DNA of 11,316 nucleotides from Candidatus Omnitrophota bacterium (GTDB lineage Bacteria > Omnitrophota > 4484-213). Under the pieces are notes generated by a model. The model was not told the origin of the DNA and ran no database searches. It saw only the letters and a program-made list of their open reading frames with translations. Below, in pieces: positions 1 to 6,557 of the stretch. The position numbers and the translations under genes are program-made. Where the stretch lies: NCBI GenBank assembly GCA_030640885.1, contig DAOWIN010000111.1:1-11316 (forward strand). The letters are read 5' to 3'. How positions within the stretch are numbered: the stretch's first letter is position 1; every line of letters starts with the position of its first letter.

Positions 1-450
1 TAATGCAGTATTTACCGCTGTGTCCGAACCAATGGAAAAATCAGTACCGGCAATATCATTGTCAATTGTTCCCGGCACACCAATTACTGGAAAATTATGC
101 TCAAGAGCTAAAAGATGCGCTCCGCAAAATGAACCATTCCCCCCAATAACAATTAAAGCATCAATTTTATTCTTTTTTAAATGCTCATTCGCTCTTTTTC
201 TTCCCTCTTTTTCGAAGAATTCCGCGCAGCGGGCAGTTTTTAGAATTGTTCCCCCTCGGTTAATAATATTGCTCACACTCCTTAACTGCAAGGGAATAAA
301 ATCAGCGTTAACTAACCCTTGGTAGCCTTTTAGCGCACCAACTGTTTCTAAACCCTGATAAATTGCTGTGCGCACAATGCTACGAATTGCGGTATTCATC
401 CCAGGAGCATCCCCTCCACTTGTTAATAAAGCAATTTTCCGCATTTTCAT
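1..450 (-). CDS. pfkA: ATP-dependent 6-phosphofructokinase, N-terminal 150 codons (partial)
   Basis: Glycolytic phosphorylation of fructose 6-phosphate in the cytoplasm. The visible part begins MKMRKIALLTSGGDAPGMN, the family's N-terminal nucleotide-binding loop, continues with the NRGGT segment (about residues 64-68), an IGGNGS loop (102-107) and the catalytic PGTIDNDIAGTD loop (126-137, catalytic Asp130 by alignment to E. coli Asp127). Gly106, equivalent to E. coli Gly104, marks an ATP-type rather than PPi-type enzyme. The oddity is Asn105, where E. coli has Mg-ATP-contacting Asp103. The start at 450 overlaps the purA stop as ATGA, suggesting translational coupling; a second Met two codons later (444) is an alternative start. 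The 3' end lies beyond the left edge, so completeness cannot be judged. Family assignment is very secure. Confidence 0.95.
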   Translation of the reverse strand, partial: MKMRKIALLTSGGDAPGMNTAIRSIVRTAIYQGLETVGALKGYQGLVNADFIPLQLRSVSNIINRGGTILKTARCAEFFEKEGRKRANEHLKKNKIDALIVIGGNGSFCGAHLLALEHNFPVIGVPGTIDNDIAGTDFSIGSDTAVNTAL

Positions 451-1709
451 ATAAAAATCGTCTGCCCGCGCTCCGAACCGACAGATACTATTTTAATCTT
501 GACCATTAAAAGTTTTTCTATTTTACAAAGATATTTTTTGGCACTATCGGGAAGGTTTTTATATTCTTTAATTTGTGAAATATCTTCCTGCCAACCAGCA
601 TATTCTTCGTAGATAGGTTGGCAATGAAATAAAATATCGCTATCGGCGGGCAAATCCTTGAGAACTTCGTTTTTATATCTATAGCCTGTACAAATTTTGA
701 TAGTTTCGCAATTAGAAAGAACATCTAATTTAGTAATGGCTATAGTTTTTAGATTGTTAATTTTTACGGAATGGCGGGCTAGCACAGCATCAAACCAGCC
801 GCATCTTCTTGCCCGTCCTGTAGTTGCCCCGTATTCTTTACCCAAATGCTGGAATTCCCGCATCAATTTAGGGGAAAATTGTCCAGGAAACGGCCCCTCG
901 CCTACCCTGGTTGTATATGCCTTTATTACCCCAATTATTTTATCTATTGAGGTAGGAGCAATCCCAGCGCCTGCACAAACACCTCCAGCAATAGCGTTAG
1001 AAGAAGTAACATAAGGATAGGTGCCATAATCAATATCCAGAAGTGTTCCTTGCGCCCCCTCAAATAAAACATTTTTTTTGTTTCCAATTGCTTTATTCAG
1101 AATTGCTGCGCAATTACAAACATAGCTTTTTAGCCGCTCGCCAAATTCCTGATATTGCTCATAAACTTCAGTAAAGACAAACCCTTTAAATCCATAGGTT
1201 TTTAAAACTGCATTCTTTTCCTTTATGTTATTCTTCAATTTTTTCTTAAAGTCGTTGCTGTAAAGATCAGCAAATCTTATCCCACAGCGGGAAACCTTAT
1301 CAGCATAACAGGGACCAATGCCCCGCCCGGTAGTTCCAATCTTTAAAAGCCCCTTTTTTTCCCGCAGCTTATCAAGTATGCGATGATAAGGAAAAATAAG
1401 ATGACAACGTTCACTAATCAACAAATTTTTGTCTATTTCAATTCCCCTTTTTTTCAAATCTACAATTTCTTCAATTAGAGATTGGGGATCAACAACTACG
1501 CCATTGCCAATAACACACTTTTTATTTTTGTGTAAAATCCCCGAAGGGATTAGGTGCAAAATAAATTTTTCTTTGGGTAGAACAATTGTGTGCCCGGCAT
1601 TATTCCCTCCTTGATAACGAACGATAATATCCGCTTTCTCAGACAAAATATCAATAATCTTACCTTTTCCTTCGTCCCCCCACTGCATTCCAACAACGAT
1701 AGTAGTCAT
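447..1709 (-). CDS. purA: Adenylosuccinate synthetase
   Basis: Joins IMP and aspartate using GTP to give adenylosuccinate, the first committed step from IMP to AMP, in the cytoplasm. The 420-residue product is full length for the family. It carries the N-terminal P-loop GDEGKGK (11-17) with catalytic Asp12, NNAGHT with catalytic His40, the IMP-binding TTGRGIGP segment, GATTGRARRCGW, the guanine-contacting TKLD, and the C-terminal GSERGQTI. I chose ATG at 1709 because the family starts a few residues before the P-loop. An in-frame TTG at 1730 would add seven residues encoded by G-rich junction sequence. A weak GGTGA about 10 nt upstream could act as SD. It lies 66 bp after the acyltransferase gene and overlaps pfkA by 4 nt, so it is probably cotranscribed with both. 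Confidence 0.97.
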   Translation of the reverse strand: MTTIVVGMQWGDEGKGKIIDILSEKADIIVRYQGGNNAGHTIVLPKEKFILHLIPSGILHKNKKCVIGNGVVVDPQSLIEEIVDLKKRGIEIDKNLLISERCHLIFPYHRILDKLREKKGLLKIGTTGRGIGPCYADKVSRCGIRFADLYSNDFKKKLKNNIKEKNAVLKTYGFKGFVFTEVYEQYQEFGERLKSYVCNCAAILNKAIGNKKNVLFEGAQGTLLDIDYGTYPYVTSSNAIAGGVCAGAGIAPTSIDKIIGVIKAYTTRVGEGPFPGQFSPKLMREFQHLGKEYGATTGRARRCGWFDAVLARHSVKINNLKTIAITKLDVLSNCETIKICTGYRYKNEVLKDLPADSDILFHCQPIYEEYAGWQEDISQIKEYKNLPDSAKKYLCKIEKLLMVKIKIVSVGSERGQTIFI

Positions 1710-1739
1710 AGTAAAAAAGTCACCCAGCAACCAGTCGCC

Positions 1740-1771
1740 CAGCTGGGAAACTGGGAGGCTGGGAAACTGGG
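1740..1771. repeat. Octamer tandem repeat, 4 units (xxxctggg)
   Basis: Four consecutive 8-bp units on the plus strand end in ctggg; two of them (1748-1755 and 1764-1771) are identical, aaactggg. The array fills most of the gap between the stop of the acyltransferase gene (1776) and the start of purA (1709), and related G-rich sequence continues to about 1721. It is one of seven 7- or 8-bp arrays in the window. No function is apparent; it could be transcribed as leader RNA of purA. Confidence 0.85.
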
Positions 1772-1775
1772 TAAC

Positions 1776-3017
1776 CTATTTCCAATCCAGCGGTTTCATC
1801 GTAAAAATTTTCTTAGCGATATCTGGATAATTAGCGATAAATTTCAATTCGTCCTTAGTCAAAGGCTTTTGGGTATGCACATTGGCGTAGCGGACCAATT
1901 CCAGAATTTTGGCCGCCTCTTTATCATCCCTAAACTTTATCTCTAATCGCTCATAAACATTGCGGAAACCCTTAATGCCGCTATATTCTCCCGCAGTTAT
2001 TTTGCGTCCGGTTTCAATAATTTCTGACTCTCCACGACCCAGTTCTTCAAGGTTATAAAGCTCATAATTCCGCCTATCTTTGAGCGCTCCATCGGCATGA
2101 ATACCTGATTCGTGAGCAAAGGCGTTTGCCCCCACCCCGGGTTGATTTATAGGAATAGGAATACCAAAAGCATAAGCCGCATACTTAGCAACCTTCCATG
2201 CCATTGATAAATCTACTCTTTCATCCAAAATATACTTGTCTTCAAACCCGCTTGAATATTTGACTGCCAATATTGTTGAAACTAAATCAGCGTTTCCTGC
2301 TCTTTCCCCAATTCCATTAACTGTAGTATTTATATAAGCATCTACACCGGCATCAACAGCGGCTTTTGCTCCAGCGACTGAACAAGCAACAGCCATTCCT
2401 AAATCATTATGGCAATGCAATTCAATAGGAATTTTGACTTCTTTTGCCAATAAATGAACCCTTTTATAAATCGTAAATGGGTCATCATAGCCCAGAGTAT
2501 CGCAGTATCTAATCCTATCTGCCCCATGTTTTTTAGCCGCTAAAGCAAATTCTATAAGATAATCATTTTTAGTGCGTGAAGCATCCTCTGCATTTACACC
2601 GATAGTTTTTATTCCTTTCTGCTTTGCCAAATCCACTGCTTCAGTCATCATCTGGATAATATCTTTTCTCGTCTTTCTGCCTTGAAATTTCCCTTTAATC
2701 ATCTGTCGGGAGGTAGAAATAGAAAGGTTTAGATGCTTTATATTAGTTAATTTAACTGCTTGCTCTACATCTTGGCGTATCGCCCTTACCCAGCCCTCTA
2801 AAATTATTGGTTTCAACACCCCTATTTTATTTAATTCCAAATTAGCATTTAGATAATTGGTTTCGTGTTTGGTCACCGGAAAACCAAATTCGCTTTGATA
2901 AATCCCAGTTTCGTTGAGAAAAATATTCAACATTGTTTTTTCTAATTTTGCTAATCCTAAACGAGAGGTTTGCACCCCGTCTCGGTTAGTAACATCAACA
3001 AGATAAATTTTTGGCAT
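1776..3017 (-). CDS. Homocitrate/2-isopropylmalate synthase family acyltransferase
   Basis: A DRE-TIM metallolyase-type enzyme that condenses acetyl-CoA with a 2-oxo acid. The 413-residue product has the N-terminal metal/catalytic motif as TNRDG (10-14) instead of the common TLRDGEQ, an EDASRT segment (about 144-149), metal-binding HCHND (201-205), GIGERAGNA (235-243) and HESGIHADG (302-310). It has the catalytic TIM barrel and a helical region, but the C-terminus looks too short for the large leucine-sensing LeuA regulatory domain. My impression is that the VTNRDGVQTSRLGL type is usually annotated as homocitrate synthase, but substrate (2-oxoglutarate, 2-oxoisovalerate or pyruvate) cannot be fixed from sequence. 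The start at 3017 is backed by a strong AGGAG 5 nt upstream. It lies downstream of trpG, behind a large palindrome, and upstream of purA. Confidence 0.9.
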   Translation of the reverse strand: MPKIYLVDVTNRDGVQTSRLGLAKLEKTMLNIFLNETGIYQSEFGFPVTKHETNYLNANLELNKIGVLKPIILEGWVRAIRQDVEQAVKLTNIKHLNLSISTSRQMIKGKFQGRKTRKDIIQMMTEAVDLAKQKGIKTIGVNAEDASRTKNDYLIEFALAAKKHGADRIRYCDTLGYDDPFTIYKRVHLLAKEVKIPIELHCHNDLGMAVACSVAGAKAAVDAGVDAYINTTVNGIGERAGNADLVSTILAVKYSSGFEDKYILDERVDLSMAWKVAKYAAYAFGIPIPINQPGVGANAFAHESGIHADGALKDRRNYELYNLEELGRGESEIIETGRKITAGEYSGIKGFRNVYERLEIKFRDDKEAAKILELVRYANVHTQKPLTKDELKFIANYPDIAKKIFTMKPLDWK

Positions 3018-3046
3018 TATTTCTCCTCACTCGCTACCGTTCGCTC

Positions 3047-3131
3047 GCCCCGTTAAAAGTCAGAGGTTCATTTCTGGGACGATAGAAAAAAATTTTAGTA
3101 AATTTTTTTCTATCAGGACTTTTAACGGGGC
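3047..3131. repeat. 85-bp nested inverted repeat between trpG and the acyltransferase gene
   Basis: Outer arms gccccgttaaaagtc (3047-3061) and gacttttaacggggc (3117-3131) are perfect 15-bp inverted repeats. Inside them, 3081-3095 and 3100-3114 form a second perfect 15-bp inverted repeat around the 4-nt loop tagt (3096-3099). The spacers are unequal, 19 nt on one side and 2 nt on the other. In the minus-strand transcript it would fold about 20 nt upstream of the AGGAG of the next gene. It could be a small non-autonomous element, an mRNA leader structure or a processing/termination site; no U-tract follows the outer stem, so a simple intrinsic terminator is unlikely. Confidence 0.85.
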
Positions 3132-3151
3132 TCGTCGGTTTATAGAGTTCC

Positions 3152-3199
3152 TTATTAACTTATTACTTTATCAACCTATAAACTTATAAACTTATAAAA
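3152..3199. repeat. Octamer tandem repeat, 6 units (ttataaac type), overlapping the trpG stop
   Basis: Six consecutive degenerate 8-bp units run from 3152 to 3199; ttataaac at 3184-3191 is representative and the others differ from it by one to three bases. The array begins in the intergenic region and continues 16 bp into trpG, so it encodes the last residues of TrpG and its stop codon. Confidence 0.8.
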
Positions 3200-3747
3200 T
3201 TCTTCAGCATCTTCTTCCCTTCCTCCGTCAATATAGACTCTGGATGAAACTGCACACCCCAGAGAGAATATTGTCTATGCTTTAACCCCATTAGTTCATT
3301 TTCGTCGGTCCAAGCCGTAACCTCAAAAATATTCGGCAAAGATTTTCTTTGGACAATTAAAGAGTGATAGCGAGTAGCCGTAAAGGGATTTTGAATACCC
3401 TTAAAAATCTCCCTTGCATTATGATGAATTAATGAGGTTTTGCCGTGCATTACTCTTTCCGCTAAAACAACTTTTCCTCCAAAGACTTCAGCAATACACT
3501 GATGCCCCAAACAAACTCCTAAGATAGAAATCTTGTCTGCAAAGGCTTTTATTATTTCTTTGCAAATCCCCGCATCCTTTGGCTTCCCCGGCCCCGGAGA
3601 GATGACAATTTTTTGCGGCTTAAGTTTTTTAATCTCGGCGAGATTGATTTTATCATTACGCCTAACAACAATTTCCTCTCCAAACTCTCCTAAATACTGC
3701 ACTAAATTATAAACAAAGGAATCGTAATTATCAATTACTAATATCAT
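3184..3747 (-). CDS. trpG: Anthranilate synthase component II (glutamine amidotransferase)
   Basis: Hydrolyses glutamine and channels ammonia to TrpE for anthranilate synthesis. The 187-residue class I amidotransferase domain is complete: DNYDSFVYN near the N-terminus, oxyanion-loop SPGPGKP (50-56), nucleophile Cys79 in GVCLGHQ, and the His168/Glu170 pair in QFHPES. The ATG at 3747 lies inside the 3' end of trpE (17-nt overlap), with no strong SD, so coupling to trpE translation is likely. The family is shared with PabA, and dual use in folate synthesis is possible because no separate pabA is visible, but pairing with trpE favours tryptophan synthesis. The C-terminus (ISL and the stop) is encoded by an octamer tandem repeat. 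The remaining trp genes are not downstream. Confidence 0.95.
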   Translation of the reverse strand: MILVIDNYDSFVYNLVQYLGEFGEEIVVRRNDKINLAEIKKLKPQKIVISPGPGKPKDAGICKEIIKAFADKISILGVCLGHQCIAEVFGGKVVLAERVMHGKTSLIHHNAREIFKGIQNPFTATRYHSLIVQRKSLPNIFEVTAWTDENELMGLKHRQYSLWGVQFHPESILTEEGKKMLKNFISL

Positions 3748-5284
3748 CTTGTTTCGCCCATTTTCTTGCCATTTCTACTGCTTTTATCATCGCCTTTGCT
3801 TTATTTTTCGTTTCTTCGTATTCCTTCTTCGGTTGAGAATCGGCAACAATTCCCGCTCCCGCTTGGATATAAATTTTATCTTTTTTTACTAATATTGTTC
3901 TGATAGTAATACAGGAATCAAGATTTCCCGAAAAACCAAAATAGCCCACTGCTCCGGCATAAGGACCCCTTTTGTTTCTTTCTAATTCAGCAATTATCTG
4001 CATTGCTCTTATTTTAGGAGCGCCGCTTACCGTACCTGCCGGAAAACAGGCTTCAAATAGAGCAAAGATGTCTTTATCCTTTTTCAACTTCCCCTCGCAT
4101 TGAGAGACAATATGCATTACATGCGAATACTTTTCAATTACCATCAATTCGGAAATAGAAATAGTGCTATATTTGCAAACCCGACCAAGATCATTTCTGC
4201 CTAAATCTACAAGCATAATATGCTCGGCTTTTTCTTTGGGATCATTTAGCAATTCCTCAGTCAATCTTTTATCTTCAGCCTCATCTTTGCCCCGCCTGCG
4301 CGTTCCAGCAATTGGCCTCAGCTCTGCTTTCTCTTGCTCACAGCGCACCAAAATCTCCGGCGAGGAACCAATTAACTTCAATTCCTTAAAATTTAGATAA
4401 AACATATAGGGTGATGGATTAATACATCGCAGGGCGCGATAGATGTCCAAAGGTAAACAATCAAGGTTTGTTTCCCATCTTTGAGAAAGAACTGCTTGAA
4501 TTATATCACCCTGCCGAATATACTCTTTTGCCTTATTGACCGCTGTTTCAAATTCTTGTTCGGAAAAATTGCTCTTCCAGTTTTTCTGTTTTAAATTGTT
4601 ACAAGAAACTGTTAAAGGAGACTGCCCTTTCAATGGCTTGCTTATCTGCTGAATAATCTGTTCAATCCTTTCAGTACTCTCTGTGTATATCCTTTCCAAT
4701 CTTTCTTCTCTTTCTTTTTGACTGGTAACTGGTGACTGGTGACTGGTGACTGGCACACCCGCATTAACAACAATCTTTATTTTCTGCTGAAGATGGTCAA
4801 AAATAAGTACCTGCTGAGCAAGAACAAAGAAAAAATCAGGTAGATTTAAATCGTCAATATTCTTATCGTCAGCAGCTAAAACCGGTTCAAAAAAACAGAT
4901 GCTATCATAACCTACATAACCCACCAATCCGCCCCAGAAATAAGGAAGTTTTTTATCCTCTACCGGTTTGTATTGAGAAATGAGCTTTTTTAATTCTGTT
5001 AAGGGTTCTCGCGTGGTGAACTTTTGACAGATTCCCTGTTTGATTATTTCTACCTGCTTACCTTTACTCTTGAATATTAAAGAAGGTTCGTTTCCCAAAA
5101 AAGAATAACGCCCCCATCTCTCTCCCTTTTCTACAGATTCTAAAAGAAAAGAAAAATTCTCTTTGTCTAATTTTTTGAATATAGACAAAGGGGTCTCAAT
5201 GTCGGCAAGAATTTCTTTGTGAATCGGGATTAAATTGCCTTTGTTTGCTTTTTTGATAAATTCTTGTTTAGTGGGATAGTACAC
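3731..5284 (-). CDS. trpE: Anthranilate synthase component I
   Basis: Converts chorismate and ammonia to anthranilate, the first tryptophan-specific step. The 517-residue product has the N-terminal domain with the tryptophan-feedback LLES motif (47-50) and SVEKGERWGRYSFLG. The chorismate-binding domain from about 240 contains GDIIQAVLSQR, PIAGTR (324-329), LVDLGRNDLGRV (358-369), FPAGTVSGAPK (414-424) and QAGAGIVADS. LLES favours TrpE over PabB. The start is GTG at 5284: the N-terminal YPTKQEFIKKANKGNLIPIHKE matches the family's beginning and no ATG is available nearby. GAGG (5293-5296) is 8 nt upstream; it and the GTG both belong to a heptamer repeat. Residues about 178-189 (VPVTSHQSPVTS) come from another heptamer repeat inserted in the interdomain linker. 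It is driven by the promoter at 5358-5386. Confidence 0.96.
   Translation of the reverse strand: MYYPTKQEFIKKANKGNLIPIHKEILADIETPLSIFKKLDKENFSFLLESVEKGERWGRYSFLGNEPSLIFKSKGKQVEIIKQGICQKFTTREPLTELKKLISQYKPVEDKKLPYFWGGLVGYVGYDSICFFEPVLAADDKNIDDLNLPDFFFVLAQQVLIFDHLQQKIKIVVNAGVPVTSHQSPVTSQKEREERLERIYTESTERIEQIIQQISKPLKGQSPLTVSCNNLKQKNWKSNFSEQEFETAVNKAKEYIRQGDIIQAVLSQRWETNLDCLPLDIYRALRCINPSPYMFYLNFKELKLIGSSPEILVRCEQEKAELRPIAGTRRRGKDEAEDKRLTEELLNDPKEKAEHIMLVDLGRNDLGRVCKYSTISISELMVIEKYSHVMHIVSQCEGKLKKDKDIFALFEACFPAGTVSGAPKIRAMQIIAELERNKRGPYAGAVGYFGFSGNLDSCITIRTILVKKDKIYIQAGAGIVADSQPKKEYEETKNKAKAMIKAVEMARKWAKQDDISN
4720..4754. repeat. Heptamer tandem repeat, 5 units (gactggt), inside trpE
   Basis: Five consecutive 7-bp units, gactggt or a one-base variant. 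It lies inside trpE and encodes TSHQSPV-like residues at about 178-189, between the N-terminal domain and the chorismate-binding domain. The flanking residues are charged and low in complexity, as expected of a tolerant linker. The reading frame remains open. Confidence 0.9.
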
Positions 5285-5307
5285 GCTACACGCCTCACGC
5301 TACACAC
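5280..5307. repeat. Heptamer tandem repeat, 4 units (tacacgc), carrying the trpE start
   Basis: Four consecutive 7-bp units: tacacgc twice (5280-5293), then ctcacgc and tacacac. On the minus strand the unit repeats GTGTA, giving the GTG start codon of trpE at 5284, and the variant third unit supplies the GAGG that serves as its SD. Confidence 0.85.
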
Positions 5308-5357
5308 TTTATACCAAAAAAAGATATAGATCTAAACATCAGTTTAAAAACAATATA

Positions 5358-5386
5358 ATTTTACCAGAAATACTCTGTTTTGTCAA
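5358..5386 (-). promoter_or_regulatory. Sigma-70-type promoter of trpE operon
   Basis: On the minus strand, TTGACA (5381-5386) is followed by a 17-nt spacer and TAAAAT (5358-5363), a near-perfect vegetative promoter. Transcription would start near 5351, leaving a leader of about 67 nt before the GTG of trpE. The leader has no Trp-codon-rich peptide or obvious attenuator. The -35 box shares two bases with the T-tract of the preceding terminator. Confidence 0.85.
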
Positions 5387-5415
5387 AAAAAATACCCCGA
5401 AATTGGGGGTATTTT
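5385..5415 (-). terminator. Rho-independent terminator of the secreted-protein gene
   Basis: Read on the minus strand, AAAATACCCC (5415-5406) pairs perfectly with GGGGTATTTT (5398-5389) across a 7-nt loop, and the T-run continues to eight Ts at 5385. It lies about 70 bp after the stop codon at 5484. On the plus strand only four Ts would follow, so the minus orientation is the functional one. Confidence 0.9.
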
Positions 5416-5483
5416 GAGTATTTTAATTAAACTGTCTTATTGTAAGAATGATAGAAAAATTTTAGTTATGTTATAGAAATTGC

Positions 5484-6374
5484 TTAACTCATACCAAAAT
5501 ACGCTTTGAATGCCACCCACCAGCGTTTTCCCCACCAAGTTTTCTCCACTTTTTCATTGGAATTGGTAATTTTAACCTCGCTTACTTCAACCGTAAGTTT
5601 CTTCTCTGATGTAGGCTGAGCAGATTGAGATATTTCAGTTCCGTTTTTAACAAGCATAATATCATCAATAAAAGCGGATGAATCCGAATTGCTGAGAGGA
5701 ACCCACCACGCCTCATCTCCGTGATGCAGGGATAATTGAATTATATTACTTACATTTACTTCTTTACTCTCCGTACGGTTTAAATCTATTTTGTATTGTT
5801 CCCAATCATCAGATAATACAAAATCTTCTCTCCCGTCGGGACTGGAATACCTTCCGCGCTCATCTACAAAACTAACTGCTATACCTTTGTCTTTTCCCTT
5901 TCCATAAAAAGATAAATCGTATTGGGTGAAATTTATACCTTCGGGGACATTTTCAAAAGGATATCGCAAACCATAAGAAGCCCAAAGTCCCTTACCTGAA
6001 TTAACCAATTCCAAAGAGTATCTGCCGCTGTGAGCTTGTTCAGTAGTTATTACGCTTAGATCCGCTCCTTGAGGATTTGGAGATAACCCTGTTTCAAAAT
6101 CTTCTACTAAAATTACATCGGGGGCAGATGTTTCTTCCGCGGATGCTCCGGGAACAATACTGTCGGCAACTTTTATCAATAAGTCTGGAGAAATGCCGCG
6201 CCCTTCATCCGCATTAGCGATAAGATCCTCTTGAGGTAATGTGCTATTTTGAGAAACTATAGGCCGATATTCCTTATAAACTTCTGTCCAATGCCGCATT
6301 ACCGCCGCAAAAGCATTTGAACTTATTAAACTAAAAATTATCCCTACTGCCAATATGCTCAATATTTTTTTCAT
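5484..6374 (-). CDS. Secreted protein with carbohydrate-binding-like jelly-roll domain
   Basis: A 296-residue exported protein of unknown role. Residues 1-23 form a Sec signal peptide (MKK, hydrophobic core, likely cleavage after AFA). Residues about 24-88 are a low-complexity acidic stretch. Residues about 90-243 look like a CBM-type beta-sandwich: the opening EDFETG, HSGRYSLEL, a central WASYGLRYPF and YDLSFYGKG, DDWEQYKIDL, and the closing FIDDIML are the usual landmarks of jelly-roll ligand-binding domains. After a Ser/Thr/Lys-rich linker the protein ends in an unusual aromatic-cationic tail, WWGKRWWVAFKAYFGMS (280-296). No catalytic motif was recognised. I chose ATG at 6374 because GGGGA lies 5 nt upstream; ATG at 6386 would add four residues and lacks an SD. 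It has its own promoter and terminator, so it is a single-gene unit. Confidence 0.85.
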   Translation of the reverse strand: MKKILSILAVGIIFSLISSNAFAAVMRHWTEVYKEYRPIVSQNSTLPQEDLIANADEGRGISPDLLIKVADSIVPGASAEETSAPDVILVEDFETGLSPNPQGADLSVITTEQAHSGRYSLELVNSGKGLWASYGLRYPFENVPEGINFTQYDLSFYGKGKDKGIAVSFVDERGRYSSPDGREDFVLSDDWEQYKIDLNRTESKEVNVSNIIQLSLHHGDEAWWVPLSNSDSSAFIDDIMLVKNGTEISQSAQPTSEKKLTVEVSEVKITNSNEKVEKTWWGKRWWVAFKAYFGMS

Positions 6375-6390
6375 TTTAATCCCCATAAAT

Positions 6391-6457
6391 GTTCGCTACG
6401 CTCACGAAATTAATAGAAATTGATAGAAACTTGTTCGCCCTTCGGGCTCACGAAATT
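6391..6457. repeat. Two direct copies of a palindrome-containing repeat (gttcgc...gctcacgaaatt)
   Basis: gttcgctacgctcacgaaat at 6391-6410 recurs at 6433-6457 with the middle changed to cccttcggg, which makes that copy a small hairpin (gccc/gggc). The 21 bp between them hold related tagaaatt/gatagaaac words. Both copies are in the leader of the secreted-protein gene. The remainder of the 6375-6612 gap contains the promoter and an AT-rich hairpin; no gene was seen there. Confidence 0.7.
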
Positions 6458-6529
6458 GATGGAAATTAAAAAACAATAAATTTCTATAAGTTTCTTCTTG
6501 TAAAATCCTCTCAATTTCTACTTGAAAGG

Positions 6530-6557
6530 ATTATAGTATAATTTTTTCTTTTGTCAA
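6530..6557 (-). promoter_or_regulatory. Sigma-70-type promoter of the secreted-protein gene
   Basis: On the minus strand TTGACA (6552-6557) and TATAAT (6530-6535) both match consensus and are separated by 16 nt. Start of transcription is expected near 6523, giving a leader of about 150 nt that contains the direct repeats at 6391-6457. The -35 box overlaps the end of an AT-rich hairpin following ftsK. Confidence 0.85.

Noticed and set aside
1710..1730. TTG at 1730 as the purA start
   Set aside because: The extra seven residues are encoded by junction sequence and no homologous N-terminus is expected; ATG at 1709 fits the family.
1590..1946. Plus-strand ORF with QLGNWEAGKLGNL across the purA/acyltransferase junction
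   Set aside because: It is a shadow of two minus-strand genes; the peptide repeat is merely the translated octamer array.
3047..3131. Simple intrinsic terminator after trpG
   Set aside because: The outer stem is not followed by a T-run on either strand and the inner stem is wholly AT-rich; the unequal spacers suit another explanation.
5295..5339. Short ORF MFRSISFFGIKCVA in the trpE leader, as a tryptophan attenuator peptide
   Set aside because: It has no Trp codon, no SD, no following hairpin/T-run and it ends inside the heptamer repeat.
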